Positions 11,601 through 25,249 of a stretch of 64,000 nt of DNA are shown piece by piece. The stretch is taken from contig SSNU01000077.1 in NCBI GenBank assembly GCA_012064415.1, forward strand, positions 324,849 through 388,848, in the 5' to 3' direction. Both the position numbers and the translations under genes were made by a program. The notes beneath the pieces are model-generated. The model made no database searches and had not been told where the DNA came from. It saw only the letters and a program-made list of their open reading frames with translations. Source of the stretch: Gyrodactylus bullatarudis. Taxonomy: Eukaryota; Platyhelminthes; Monogenea; Gyrodactylidea; Gyrodactylidae. Every line of letters starts with the position of its first letter. Position 1 is the first letter of the stretch.

Positions 11601-14600
11601 TACATAATAAAAGAGCATGGTAAGATAGTCTTGACCAATAGCGATTATTCATTTGTTTTGAACCAATGTCTATTTGTGTTACTGTCTATATTTTGTTCCA
11701 GGTAATATATCCGATAGGTTCCTCTTATTTTATACTATATTCAAATGTTTAACCTGATATGCATTATCCTTGCACAATTTATTAGATTCAAGAATTCTTT
11801 CAATGAATTTCCTGAACAAACAAAGATGTCAAAAATTTTCACTTTTTCATCTTTTTTGAACTTAAGGTTTCATCGATTTCTTGGAAAGCGAGAGAATGAT
11901 CAAGAGTATTGTATTCAAGGGATCACTATCAGACAAGGAAATCAAATATGTTAGATGCGATTGTTGCTGGATCAATTTTTCCATTAACAGAATTATCCAG
12001 AATAGAAATGAATGTATCTGAATCCTTATTTATTTAGAGTGTTGGATAGATCAAATCCATTGTCCGGAGGATAATAATTTTTCAGATTCATTGAGCTTAG
12101 ACTGAATCTAATAGGATTAAAATGTCCTTATGAATACAATCATTGAGGTACTACTCATTTTATTGTTAATTATTGTAGAGTCAATACTTTTGAGTAACTC
12201 AATGTTTTACTGGGCAAATTGATCAGTTCTGTTGCATATTTTTTATGGGTATTTACAGTTGGTTGAGTACCAAGTATGCATTTCTTATAAGGTTATTATT
12301 TATCAGATTATTTGTAGACTATTGAGTTACCTCTATATGGATTGCTTTGAAATGGGAGAAAAAGGCAAAAAATCGTTTGCTTTTAGCATAAACAACAGAA
12401 GGTTAACAGAAGTGAAAGCAATTTAACTAAACTAATAAATGAGCAGAGTCTCGTTTCAAAGATTATCAAATTTTTCCTTTTATTGAATAGAATTTTAAGG
12501 AACTGAGCGAATTTATCAATTAAAATTTTAACAAAATAATATCAAAGAGATGTAAATTGTACATTTCGCCAGTTCTCGTCCGTCTCAATTCCTTGTTCAA
12601 TATTTAATAAAAATAGTAGTTATAATGAATTGTTTTGAATGAAAGTTGTAAAAGTGTTCTCTTGAACAATTCTAATTGAACGAATCTAGTTCTTACATCT
12701 GCCAATGTAATCGAGTTATCATTGAAAAGAAACTGAATACTTTAATAATAATAATAATAATAATTTATTTTCCAGATTTACAAACTAAAATTTAAACCTG
12801 TCATCATAATCTGTATGATTAACCCTTAAAGTTCCACTGGATTATTTCTATCATATATCATCTTACTTAGTAATTATTATTCATTAAATGCTTAGAAAAT
12901 ACTTTGTTTACCACCCATTTGATAGGAAATCTATTAATCTTCTGGAATACACTAAGATCTCAGGTCTATAATTCATCAAACTCGTGCTATACTAATTAAA
13001 AGTTGATTTTTTCAAAACATAAATTTTTGTTTTTTCAAAACCTACTTCCCAGTGTCATAGATAAAAAGTAAGATAACTTTTATCAAGTAATCATACCTGT
13101 AGAATTCAAATTTGCCTGATTTTGGTAGCTTCAGAGTGTTTTAAAAACGTTCTTTGCATCAGAGAGATAATTCAAATATATTCCAAGGTTATTTCAGGTT
13201 GAGAACAAGGAAATTTTCCCACTCACTGTATTTTGATTGTTCGATGAAAAGTTATCTTTGATAACTTTTATCACACCGTCCATTATAATATAAATTATAT
13301 TGTATAACACTAGCTAGTAGAAATGTCTGAATTTTATTTTTGATGATTTTGTTGAAAAATTTTAAAAAATGAATAAATTATTCACCGATTTCCTCTCTAA
13401 TTATAATAAGCATTCATCTGATTAAAAAAATAAACTCTACAATGTACATAAAAATATATATGCTGATATGTGTCTAATCAGACATACAATTATGAAGTAT
13501 TTTATAATATTTGCAATATTAGAGAAATTCAACTTGAGATTAATTGCAGATAGACTGTGGTTAGGCTGAAGGAATAAACTCACCGGTATATTGTTATAGC
13601 CAGGAGATTTGTTATGCTTCCGGCTGAGAGGAGAACATCAACACAGAACCAAATCAAGTGAGTCCATTGATCGAGCGGCCAACAGTCAAAAATCTAAAAG
13701 ATGTTTAGAAAAAAAAATTTTCATTTAGCAAGTAAAACTTGAAATAAACAGATGTCAATCTGGCTTAAAAAGTAGACCTTGGTGTACCCGACAAAGTTTC
13801 TTGCCAAGGGTTTGTTAAAATCAGATTTAAACTAACATTGGTTTTAAGCAACTGTTGTTAGCTGAGAATTGGGAAGAAAAAATTTGTTACAACAGACTGA
13901 GAAGGCAGAGAGATTACATCATAATTAATATTTAAAAAATATCATTCTGCTTGTTGAGAGAATTCTACTCTCTGTAGTTTTCCTTTTGAAAAGCTGGGAT
14001 TGCCTTAGAATTTGAGCACGACAATACAAGAATTTTATTGATCATCTTCCTTCCAAGAAAAACAAAAGAAAATGAATGAAAAACGCTCCAAGGATATGGA
14101 AAATATTTTCTGATTATTACTTAAAATTAATCTTCAAAATTGAGAAAATTTTCAAATAAAAAAAAGTTTATCTTGAATTCACACTTTTTCTTCCAGTATG
14201 GTTGTGCAAAACTCATTTGAATCTGAATCAAATAGATTTTTTACTTGTTAAAATTAAAATTTCTTTTACTACTCATGAATATTAAAGTTCTAATAGATCA
14301 ATAAACTTTTTTTTACAGATGCAAGAAAAAATATTTGGAGCGAAAATCGGTGGTATGATTACTAGGAGTTAGATTTCAGTAAAACAATTTTGGTAATTAC
14401 TAACAACTTATTCAATAGTACAAGAAATTTTGAAAAAATTATTCTTTTGATGGTAGGCCGAAATTTCATTTTCAGAGATTCAGCGGCACGATCTGACTAA
14501 CTACAAGATCTCCTTATTCATTTTTTGGTTCATGTTATTCTGATCATACTTTTATTTCATAAATGGTTTATATAAAAAACACAGCAGGACTTTTGGCGGG

Positions 14601-15991
14601 AAATGAAAATTATGTTTTATTATAGTTGATCTCAATCAGACACTGCTAGAATCATCTCCAGGAACTGGATTACATTCTGACTCAATTTTGGTAATTTTGG
14701 AAAAAGTCTATTATTCATGGTAATAGTGTAATGTTTCTTGCGAGGTTCTCTCATCAACCTCGAATTACAAATTTGTAATTCTTCCAAGTTGAATTTCCTA
14801 TTGTAAAGAAGACATCGGTCAGTTCTCCAATTAAATGCGTATTTGTTAAGCCTATTCACGATCATTTCTTGCCGATTGGATTTATTACAAATTGTAATAA
14901 AAAATAATTTTTTTGTCGCTGTAAAAGTTGTTCAATAACTCTTGTGCATTTGAGAAGAGTGAGAATAACAATTAATCATGACACTATGTCTCCTAGTGTC
15001 TCAGAGAATATTAAATGCAATAAAAGAAATGAGAATTTATTAGAGTTGTTATAGAGAAGAATGATAAAATATAGTCAATCCTGCGTTAAAGCTTTGAATT
15101 TACTTTCCAGTCAAGCTTTGAGTTGAAAATTTACTCTTTTAACTAAAAGTCTCTAACAGAAAGCCTTAATTAATTTGAAGAAATGGTGAATTTACAAAGG
15201 AATATAATAACTCCTGAACAAAACGTAGACAAATGTAGCCATTAAATCATATTAACTAAACATTCTGAATGGCTCGAGTTTTGATTGTACTGACTTCTAA
15301 TTGCATCATCAGAGGTTCTTAAATGGTAAATTTTTTTGAAAAAGCTAGACAATAATAAAATTTAAATTCATCCATCTTCAAGTTCGATCAGGTAGGCCTA
15401 ATTTATCTTCGGCTTTTATGAGATTTAAATTGAAGCAAAGAAAAAGGACTATTTTTTATTAGCTTAGATGTATGTAAACAGCAAAACGAGTTATGGAGGA
15501 ATCTCAACACCATTTCCTTTTGCAATTATAATTCCATTGATTATCTTCCCAACCAAGTAATAGTCAAATACTGCAGACATCTAACTATTGTAGACAGAGC
15601 CAAAGAACATGTGTACTCATCACAGATATTCTGAGTTTAATTATTTTTCTTGAATAAAATTCAAAAAAGTTACATCTTTTCTCAAGATCTTAACTAGATC
15701 AGATAAAAAAAAGGCATTTGAGACTTGAAATTATAAAAATCATTGAATTTCCATTTGTAATCGTAGATATCTCACCTTTAGATAAATTGCAAATGGTAGA
15801 ACGATTAATCCCAGAAGAAAATCATCAACAGCCATGCTGGCAATGATGAAATTACTCAGGTTCTGGCGTAATCCAGAAGTCCTGTAGAAGCAGTACAAAA
15901 TAATTCCATTCATTATAACCGCCCAAATGGGTATTATCGACAAGGCAACAAAATAATAGTTGACTTCATGTTCTGAATTTGTTTGATTCAT
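5687..15991 (-). CDS. class A (rhodopsin-like) GPCR, aminergic type, four exons
   Basis: Seven-transmembrane receptor of the plasma membrane. Exons (minus strand): 15776-15991, 13584-13693, 7388-7700, 5687-6283; phases close to give 411 residues. Exon 1 has an N-glycosylation sequon at residue 2, TM1 and TM2 with the conserved Asp of the SMAVDDF segment. Exon 2 is TM3, with Asp91 at the amine-binding position in the CVDVLLSAGS context typical of biogenic-amine receptors. Exon 3 has TM4, the extracellular-loop-2 Cys in SPAVCHY, and TM5 with its Pro. Exon 4 has a long polar third cytoplasmic loop rich in His, Asn and Gln, TM6 with SWFPFF, TM7 with NPIVY (331-335) and a cytoplasmic tail. Oddities: the DRY motif reads YRY, and His stands at the TM3 disulfide Cys position. 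The ligand cannot be named from sequence. Introns of about 5.9 and 2.1 kb hold repeats. Confidence 0.9.
6284..7387. other. GPCR intron 3, with a dispersed-repeat terminus
   Basis: 1.1-kb intron of the GPCR. It contains one copy of the repeat terminus with core TGACATGAAGATGAGAATT near 6863, a motif seen many times in the window. No coding exon was found. Confidence 0.5.
9622..10234 (-). pseudogene. decayed hAT-superfamily transposase fragment
   Basis: Two adjoining frames on the minus strand encode the C-terminal half of a hAT transposase. The upstream part (9884-10234) has the motif PPSVVITRWGTWLKAVNYYA, close to the TRWxTWLxA block of hAT proteins. The downstream part (9622-9909) ends with the dimerisation-region signature TSCDVERSFSMM followed by a basic stretch. 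The two parts lie in different frames, with the break near 9905, and the N-terminal BED finger and first catalytic block are not visible, so this is a dead 5'-truncated copy. It lies in an intron of the GPCR gene in the same orientation. I did not locate terminal inverted repeats or an 8-bp target duplication. Confidence 0.82.
11499..11607. repeat. diverged copy of the 62.3-kb hairpin-repeat arm
   Basis: This stretch aligns with the arms at 62347-62469 and 62571-62693. The shared core includes a TGAATAAA..GC..TTTATT segment, then TTTTCGTCGG, TCTCTTCAGACC and CACCGACTTAGA. It is clearly older and more diverged than the arms at 62 kb. A third, shorter relative lies at about 39083-39110 in reverse orientation. 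The family could be a solo LTR or a non-autonomous element; the superfamily cannot be assigned here. Confidence 0.6.
12742..12762. repeat. (TAA)n microsatellite
   Basis: Simple run of AAT/TAA units within the GPCR intron. Confidence 0.9.
12819..13130. mobile_element. TTAA-ended non-autonomous element, one end (piggyBac-like)
   Basis: Starts TTAACCCTTAAAGTTCCA and aligns over about 300 bp with the reverse complement of the complete copy at 28619-29140. Shared blocks include CTTCCCAGTGTCATAGATAA and the AGATAACTTTTATC segment. The second terminus is missing or too diverged to find, so this is a partial copy. TTAA plus a CCC-type end is the hallmark of the piggyBac superfamily, but no transposase is present in either copy. 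Confidence 0.6.
13694..15775. other. GPCR intron 1 (2.1 kb)
   Basis: AT-rich intron. A 77-codon frame on the minus strand at 14632-14865 has no recognisable domain, and I do not regard it as a gene. I see no other exon or named repeat. Confidence 0.45.
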
Positions 15992-17519
15992 GATCCTCTT
16001 TTTAGTTAGTTAGTTACGATGGCCATATTTTTCTTGATAGCCCAAATTTATCAATAGCTAAGTATTAGTAGTAAGTAAGCTCTTTGAAAAAAAAAACTTA
16101 TGAATAGCAATATATTAAGGGGAAGATCGTCAAAGCTTACACAAACTCAACCAATCTAATTGGCTGAATCGAGATGAACCAATCAGATTGAGGTATTCTA
16201 TCATTTAATGAATATTTGTAATTCCGTTTTGTTGAGGGATCGTCATTCACTCTTGAATTGTAAATTTCAAGTACTCTAGAAAAGTCTAATCATTTCTCAT
16301 TTGAAGTTGATAAATCAAAACACTGTATACTTGAGTGCATCGAAAATAACTTTCATAGCTTCAGAGGGGAAAAAAATTCAGAAACGTCAATCAAAAAATA
16401 GCTATCTCGTTGAAGAACAATCATTCGATAACGTCTTTCATTTCATTAGTAAATTGGCGTGATACATCTTTCATTTTTACAAGAAAATCAATATTTAACG
16501 ATACATTCGATGACAAAGTTTATGACAAGATGATGATGAAAGCCAAAAGTGGAGTGAAAAAATAAACTTTTAAAAACACAATTTCTTAACCTTGTGTAAG
16601 CTTTTTCCTAAAATAGTACAAATCAACTTTTCCATCAAGAACCCGAATAGGAAATTTCAATTTTTTTAAAATTGAAAGGCAGTACTCAGTCTCATCCACT
16701 GAAGAAGGTACTTGACTATCTCACTACTGAAACGACTGTAAGAGGCTTGGGAAAAAGGTTGGTTATATTCCAATTAAATCTACCTTTACTAATTTTCATT
16801 CAAGATTTCAGATACCATCACGAAACAAAATAATTTTCCTATTGAGTACTCAGTTTTCTTGACTGAGTTTGTTCTTTAAATTAAATAAAATTCTTCTGGA
16901 CAAAAACAATCTTTGAAATCAATAAAAGTTCGAATAAATAGGAGTATTGTTTCATATCGAAATTCGAAATAAGTAGGCAACATCTGAGGTATAGAGATGG
17001 AACCTCCTTTTCAAAAATTTCCAAAGCTCAAAAATAAAATTAGTATATACTATATAGCCAAGTACATATTTCTATGAATGGGTTGAGACTTTATAATACC
17101 GACTCAAGCTACTTTTGCTCATCAGAAATAAATATTTGAGAGCGATAAATTCAAGTCTATTCTGAAAGAATAAAATGATAAATGTGTTATGCAAGAAATC
17201 GTCAATCTTTCATACGGGAACCAAGTCTGTGTTCGGTTTCTTTTTTATGTAGAAGAAAAAGATGGATTTTTCCTATTCTTCTCAAATCTATCTTCAATTC
17301 AACTGAACGAGGAGCATTCTTGACTCGAGATCATTCATCTTGGCCAGATCTTCAAGTGTATATTACTCTACCCAGTAGTTACTTTAAATAAGAAAATCAA
17401 TAAAATCAGAAAATAAAATACACTTTGAATGAAAAGAATTTCTCATTGTTATGCTTTAACCGGATTTTAAAAATACGTATAATAAATGAATAGTGCAGCA
17501 CCTATACTTACAAAGGTTA
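15992..17519. other. region upstream of the GPCR, no gene seen
   Basis: Presumed promoter side of the GPCR. AT-rich. A short block near 16755 recurs near 39275 (shared GGTTGGTTATAT and TTTACTAATTTTC words). Small frames here look like chance. Confidence 0.4.
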
Positions 17520-17792
17520 CTAGAATTATTTCGTTCTAAGTGCTTAGGTCGTATATCCCACAGGGACGTCTTATTTGGTAATGGATTAGCCCATGTCGCT
17601 GAATGTTATGTCTAACATACACATGTATACCTAGATTACTGTATTTCTAAATGCTATGTGAGTTTCTTTCGTACCACTCTCAGTGGGATCCATTAGTAAG
17701 CTTTGACATTCAGCGACATGGGCTAGTCCATTACCAAATAAGACGTTCCTGTGAGATATACGACCTAAGCACTTAGAACGAAATAATTCTAG
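17520..17792. mobile_element. TA-flanked MITE with 87-bp terminal inverted repeats (copy 1)
   Basis: 273-bp element. The left arm (17520-17606) and right arm (17706-17792) are inverted and nearly identical, starting CTAGAATTATTTCG and running through CCCATGTCGCTGAATGT. The element is bounded by TA on both sides, as expected for Tc1/mariner-type insertion. The spacer of about 100 bp has no coding potential. A related copy is at 55289-55603. Confidence 0.85.
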
Positions 17793-20700
17793 TACGTATA
17801 ATAAGTTTTACTATACAATGATGTGTACAGGATCAGCAATTATTGTACCTTTATACTTTACCAGGCTTGTAAAAGCATAACGCAAAGTATGCCACACGAA
17901 ATAAAGCGCTATTCTTTTACAAATTTGTCATCGCCCTTCTTATGAATTTAAAACAATAATAGGGTGATGTCTCATTTGGCCTATTTGTCTTATAAATCAC
18001 GAATTCCCAAATTTATATCAAATGATCCATTAAAAAACTTAATTTATCAACCAAATTATTATTAATTCCCCACAGGAACGAAAAAAAGATATCTCTCTTT
18101 GATGATTTCACACTTTTTGAAAGCTATGCACAAATAAAAGAAAGTAGTCAATTTTATTTTTCACGATCACCAATATAGAGAAAGAATCCATTCATCACTC
18201 TTCAATTTATGGAAGAACCGTGAACTGATCTTGGATCCCCGCAAGATATTAATTTTCAAGCAGAGAGGATAACTTTTGATTATACATTGTAATCAATAAA
18301 AATTTTCAACTCAAAGTTTTAATAATTTGAAAAATTCCCATAAACGATTTTTTCCTTTAATCCGTGAAGGTGACACTTTTAACTTGGTTTCCAAAAAAAA
18401 GCCTTGATGATAAAAGGAGATTTCAGAGTCATATTCATTGAGAATGGCTTTAATTTTTATCACCTGTCTTACGAAAACTCACGATACTTTTACCTTCTGT
18501 TACATTCCTCTGTAATTAAATGATTAAAATTTAGAAATCTGTATATCTGTGGAAAGGGGATTAGACAAGAAATTTCTTTTTAATTGAGATCTTATCTACC
18601 ATGCATTATAACGTATAGGGAGGGAGGGAAGTTTTTTAATCTGATTGATTTGGAAAGTCTCATCTATCCCAAAATCTTTGGGAAAACAATTTCCAATACA
18701 GCCATCTATCTCGTTCACATTTTTCTCAAATGATCTCTAAAATTTAAGTATCTAGGAATTTGAAATTCTCACTTGACTTTGTAACAAATCTAGTTGTTCG
18801 CTTACGATCTTGTCTTCTGGCTTGGTTTATCTGTAGAAAAAGAAAAGGATAAAAATAATGTAGTATTTCTTAAAAAAAATAAGGATTATATTAATAATAA
18901 TATAATCAGAATTATTACGGCAATAACTCTGAGAGTCACTATTTTTAGTTATACCCAATAACAAGAGCTTGTAGAGACCAAAATGTTCACCTAATGAATA
19001 TGATGAGTTCATTGACTCTTATGAAATGAAGTTGATGAGAATGAAGTTAAACTTTCTAAAAACATCATTTGAATCTATTTGATCCTGAAACATTTCTAAT
19101 GAAGTCAGACTTTTACCTGACCCAATATTTTCAATTGGTTTTTATATATTCTTTAAAAAAAGATAAAAGAACATAGAAATAAGGTTGTCAAACTGTAAGT
19201 CTAATTATAATTATTAAGTAGGTAGAATAGGGATTATCTAAACAAAATATTGAAATTCACATCACAGATGATAAAGGTTCTAGCCAGCGGTCGGTAGTGT
19301 AAAAGTTTATTCTAACAAGAACATTTGGGATCCTCTTCTATAGACTAGTTCAAGATTCACTGATGGGAGAGGGATTCTGAGGAACTCCACACCGGAATTT
19401 AAATTCTATTTTATCTAATTAATAACTTACATAAAGGGGTTTTTAAACCCTATCAAACAAAAAACAATCTATCTTCTTACTTATTGAGACACCGTCTGAA
19501 AGTCTCTCCGGTCCGATGATAAATCAAGTTGTCCGAAAGAATGAATTTTGGCCAAAAGTATTTCTTTCCAATTAAATGATTATTTATCTAATAATAAATA
19601 AACGAATTAAGTTGGCATTATTGATCATGAAAAAGATGATTTTCTATCGTAACTGACAATTTAATTATCTGTTTGTTCGAGCAAAATTCATTTCTTCAGG
19701 CAAAAATTAGTTTTTCTCACAAATGATACCACATATAATTTGGTGGACGTTTACGATAACTCTGTAAGATATCCACTAATAAAAAGTAAAGTTTGAGAAG
19801 AATCTTAAGAATTCTTGATTATTCAACAAATCTGCAATTTAAAGGTTTTTGAAAAAAATAACCTACAGTCTATTTCGAAACTTGACGCTCCCCAGTAGAG
19901 AACTATAGATGAACTTGAATCTATTAGCCAAGTGTGGTCACAAGTTACTACACCATAGGCAGGATTCGAAAGAAATCGAATTTTTTCAAGATTTTTTTGA
20001 AATCTAGATCATGAGGGCCTTTCATCATAAAGAAAGAGAATTTGAAAAAAAAATATTTATGAGATTTATTTCGAATTCCCATTTTTTTGAACTTGAGTTG
20101 AAAATTTTTGTTGATTTCAACGTGAGAAAGTGATCAAAGTTTGATTTTTAGGATCATGACTAGACAAGAAAACCGATTATGGCCGTGAATTCTTGATAAA
20201 CTCGTCAGTGTTACTTCTTCACATGGTAAATGTGGGTCTCATGATATGGATTGCACAAAATCTCTGATTCAAATTAGATTTCTTGATGAAAGAATTGGGA
20301 ATTTTGTCAAAATCATAAAGCATTGACTCTAAACTCTCAAAATCAGTATAACCCTTCAAAGTGTTCACCTGAGATTGCAAGGTAATTATTGTTGTTGGAG
20401 CATAGAATAAAACTAACAAATCATTACTTGAACGTTTTTTTATGAATTTGTTGAAAGGAAAAACATGAAAAACTATGATATTTCCTGTCTACAAAATTAT
20501 CATAATCATTATCCTGCTAATCTGTCCTTCCTTTTACAGACAAGTAATCTCCTTCGTGCTAGCTGTAGTCTGTTATGATCCTTTCTCTTATCATCGTGGG
20601 AAGTATCAAGAAGAAGAGAAAACCAACATGCTTACCGTGTTTGAAAATTGTACGAGCCAGTCCTTTTGATGTATGTGAATTCAAAATGTACATGTAACCA

Positions 20701-21598
20701 GAGAGAAGACTCACAGAGTAAATTTGATTTCTCTCGTGACAATCAAAGCCTCCTCCCGTCGTAGAGATATTGGGTCTCTCTTATCCAAAGGGATTTTTCC
20801 AAGATTTATTTGAATTTAGTGAGAGAATGAGTCTAAATTTATTTCCTTATTGGTGAACAAAGAAAGATATCTCTTATGAGATAAAATCTTTTCAATGGGA
20901 GAATATTCCAAGAGTGGAACAATTTATCTTAATTGAAATTTTATTTTTCACATCGTCATTATTTCTGTCAGATTTCAGTTTCTTAATTTTATCGGGTTTC
21001 AAACAACTTTTTGTATAAAATATGTTATAATATTGATGGGAACATTGTTCTCTTCCAGACGTTTCGGTTAGGGTTCTTCAAATAATTCAGATTAGGATCC
21101 GTCTGAAAAAATCGGAAAAGGTACCGAAAATTAATTTTCGATAATCTCGTGAAATATATATATTTTTTGAAATTAATTTATTCAAATTAAAATTCAAAGA
21201 AATTTAATACCTTCTTCTTTTTCGCAAGAACCATCTTTAGGGGTACCTAGGATCTTCATTAGACCTATTTATCGTTCTTCAAGCTTTGATAATACTAGAT
21301 CAAGGATTAATGTTGTCAACCTACCAGGGAGATAGCTAGCCAAGACATTATAAAATTATAAAACTCTAGAGAAGAATTGTTATTTGCTTAAAAGTGTATA
21401 GGATTTTTATGCAATAAAAAAATCAGAACTTCTGAAGTCAAATTGTGGCGATTCTGAAATTTTCGGAATATTTCTGAATCTGAAGAACCCTAGTTCCGGT
21501 ACTAAGATAGTTAAATACCTTCTTCAGAGGGATGAGACGCCTGAACTCTCTTCAATTTTGGAAAAAAGTTGAATTAAATCTAGTTTAATTACCTACAC
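17793..21598. other. gene-free stretch with dispersed-repeat fragments
   Basis: AT-rich, no convincing coding exon. A repeat fragment near 20146-20172 carries the words TTTTTAGGATCA and TAGACAAGAAAACCGATTAT, which recur near 21694, 31956 and 42016. Confidence 0.45.
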
Positions 21599-22945
21599 CT
21601 AGTTAATATGAAGATGGGAATTTATGATTTTTACAAAATTCTCAATTTTTTCATCAAGAAATCGAATATGATCAAGATTTTTTGGAATCTTTTTAGGATC
21701 ACAATAAGACAAAGAAATTAAATATGCTGAATCTGGTTTTAAGGTTTCTGGTAATTCAAAATATTATACCGAAATCCGAGGGAGGACGGCATAGGTTTAT
21801 GGGTGAAAGAACCGAATCTATGTTTCCGGGAACAACTTTTACACCCTTCTCCTCACTGATTATTAATTACCGAAGGGTTTTGGTTTTTTGTATTATTATT
21901 TTCTTGCTTCTTGTATCTTTACCATTTTTGAGAATTTGAAAATCCTAATTCTCCAGATTTTTTTCAAGTGAAACTATTGATGATCCCTTTAGAAATTTGA
22001 TTAGTAATCAATAACTAAATAGAGATGTTCTTTAAGCGGTGAAAAATAATATAAAATGCATTGTAGATTTAGTGACTCTCTGTGATTACTACTCTGCTAA
22101 AAAATTAAAATTCCTTGGGCACAAGACGAGATTACCATTTTCCTTTGATTTGATGATTTAAAACTAAATTTAAAACTAAACTTAAATTCTTAGAAATACA
22201 TTAAATATATTGAAGGTTTCCTTACACCTCTCCCTCGTTTCAATGATTTTCTGAGATAAGTTGATTTTGTTTCTCTAATACAATAAGTTGGAGAGTTGAA
22301 TTCGATTTGATTACCTCTAGGGTTTGGTAAATTCTGGGTTTTAAAATAACATGTGATTGTCTTGATAAATAGAGAAACTATAGAAACTATTGATATTAAG
22401 AGTTCTACTGGATAGTGAGGAAAAAGCGTATTTAATTTCCATGAAAAAAAACTTGAGAAAATGTGATGAATCGTGTTACTCAAAGAGTATTCCCATCACC
22501 TCGGGATGAAATTCTCTCTCATTTCTCAGAAATAAACTTGTTCTCAAGAGGAGAATGTGAGTTTTTAAAGAGAATCCTCGTCCTAGTTTTTATCAAGATG
22601 AATTTTATAATGATCATTGATCAAATCGTGAAGAAAGCGTTATTAGAAATTAAAATGAAACAAGCCCCTTTTTGAAGATGGTAAATTCAACGTCTGATCT
22701 CATATTATTGTTTCGACTAACAACATGATTTGATCGAAAAATATCCATTAAACCAGAATTTCTAGGCAATCAGGCTACTTGTTAGTAGGTCTCAAAAATG
22801 AGACTGTTATGTGCGAGCTTATTTTCATTAGTTACAAATAGTTAGAGTCTCACATCCACCCTCTGCAGATAATATTTCATCCTACTCCCTCCACTAATCT
22901 AAATATTATCTGTTTTCCCAAAATTCCCATCTTCATATTAACTAG
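21599..22945. mobile_element. candidate 1.35-kb element with inverted termini
   Basis: The left edge reads CTAGTTAATATGAAGATGGG (continuing GAATTT), and the same sequence occurs in reverse complement ending at 22945. These inverted termini of about 26 bp match termini elsewhere in the window (6863, 29820, 31805, 43116). The interior has only short frames and no transposase I recognise, so it would be a non-autonomous member of the most frequent dispersed family here. Pairing of these two particular ends into one element is an inference. Confidence 0.5.
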
Positions 22946-25249
22946 CTAGATACATGTAGATTTGATGTATATTTTGAAATGAAAAATAAATTCACGGTAT
23001 ATCATGTTAAAACTTTGAGATCAGACCAAATCTCGATTTGTATTATGAATATATTTATCTAATCAATGTTAATATATTACTCTGTTTGATCTCAGCCCAT
23101 GAAACATAATATTTTAGGGAAGAGGAACATTTGAAATGTAGATCAAAAGAATAGAAATCATCTTCTTTACCTAAAGAGCAGCCATTCTCTAGTTGAGCAC
23201 GTTCTTTCTATAGAGATAATAAACATGGTCTGCAGAAGTACTAATTCATATGAAAAATAATGTACTGTGTTGTATTTTCAAGTTTGCTGAATTTTTAATT
23301 TTGAAAACTTTTATGACCATTGAGCTGAAGATTAAATTTGAATTAATCAAAAAATTCAGCCTAATTTCCTAACTTGGGACCATTATAAAATTTAGGAAAA
23401 TTTTGAAAGTTTTTGAGATGAATAATTAGGAAAATTAATTTTTTCTTGGAAATGACGAATTCAACCAATCATTTATCAAAATATTAAATCTCTGCCCCCC
23501 GGATTCGCGCTCTTGACTATCCAGAGATTTCTCATAAAAACAGTAAATTCTCATCTTTTCATAACTAACTCAAATTCATTTCTGTTTGTATAACAGACCA
23601 GCAAAGAAATATACAGTCAAGCTCTTAATTATTCATGTACCTTGGATTAATTTCATTATTGCAGAAATTTGAAACTCCTCTGTGTAATTATAACCTCAGA
23701 GGTGTCATCCACTATTTAATCTATGCTTTTAGTTCGCTCGCTCGATATTTAATGAATAAAATTCGATATTTATAAATACATGATACATGTTGTATAATGT
23801 GAAAAAGGATATGGAAAGGATACCACTTTTCAAAAGTGATCTCTACGTGGAGATGAGAGAAAAACTAATATTACTCGATAATGGAAACGGCACACATTAT
23901 CAAGAGTTTATCACACCTCTTCGCTTGACTTTGGAAATAAAGGAAAACCAAAATTAAACAAAACCGACACGACCGAAAAATCAATTAGATCTCAGCATTA
24001 GCTCAATTTAATGAGACTTGTTCAGTTAAATTTAAATTAGAGTAAAGAGTTTAGGGAAGTTGATTTATTTTAAATTATAAATGTTATTCCAGTCTATGAA
24101 TCTAAACTTTTTGAGATTAAATTGAAATTTTTAGGCTGGAAAACGGAGATGATATCTATCAAGAACTGTTTCAAAGAGGGAGGTGGAATTTTTATTTAAA
24201 TTCTATGATCAGTAACCTTCAGTAGGAAGCTGATGAAACTTTTCACTTATTAAGGATCAGGGTTTCATGTAGAGAGAAATTTCAACATTGAAAAATTTAA
24301 TCATGACAATGTCAAGGATATTTGAGCAGAATTTTCACAAAAATATCGTATCATTTTTTATTTTTTCTTGGGAAGATTTTTTCCCTTTTACATGTGTCAA
24401 GTATTTGTCGTCTTTGTAGGCAGAAATAATCCCAAGAGACAAATGCTAATTCTTTCCATGAAAGCGAGATAAACAACAATCCATGGAAAGATGAATGCAT
24501 AAAATTAATTTTTTAGGATCAAGGATAACTCGTGAAAGAAAAAGGCTGAATTTCCTTGATTACTTTGGACGGCACAACGATTTAGATATCAAAAAGACGA
24601 TCTGATATCAGCTTAAGTACTTTATCTGAATGATAAGGAGAATCAGGGCTTCTCGGTGATCTAAAATAGAAAGACCAGCAAGATTACACGTAAACTTGAA
24701 TGCAAATAAACGGGGGCAACTGGATTCTCCAAATTAACCCTAAAGATCTACAGCCTCCATTCCTATTTACCCTTCACCATGTAGAGGGTTAATTAAAAAA
24801 AATGATTGTACCATATTTGTAATGGAATTCATCTTCTGGAGGCATGTCACCACCTGTTTACCATATTTAACATTAAAATTAGTTTCATAAATAATAAACA
24901 TTAGAGCGTCAATTGATTGATTTTTATAGAATATATCTTTGTAGAAGAAGATTTTTATCCTCTTACACTTCTTCGTGGTTCATCAGTACTACGGATTCAG
25001 TTGTAATTTGGTGTTATAGCCTAATTTTGGCCAGATTGGATTTTTTCAGAATTCTTTAAACCCTTTCGATACCATAGCTAAACGAAGAAAGTTTCAGGCT
25101 TAATTCTCTCACAGAATTACTTAAAATGTGATGATAAAAAACATTTACTAGGACAAAATGTAAAAGATTTTCTGGAATCATACTCATATTGCCAACTGTT
25201 ACGATTTGATGGAATAATAATAAATTATTACAATGAAAAATATAGTCAT
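22946..25249. other. gene-free stretch
   Basis: AT-rich sequence without a convincing exon. I see only scattered fragments of the dispersed family. Confidence 0.4.

Larger units (their letters stand above)
7701..13583. other. GPCR intron 2 (5.9 kb), repeat-bearing
   Basis: Large intron holding a decayed hAT transposase (9622-10234, same strand as the host gene), an LTR-like or hairpin-family repeat (11499-11607), a (TAA)n run at about 12742-12762 and one end of a TTAA-flanked element (12819-13130). The remainder is AT-rich sequence in which I recognise nothing. Confidence 0.55.

Noticed and set aside
14632..14865. 77-codon minus-strand frame in GPCR intron 1
   Set aside because: No domain, no splice-phase match to neighbouring GPCR exons, composition like random AT-rich sequence.
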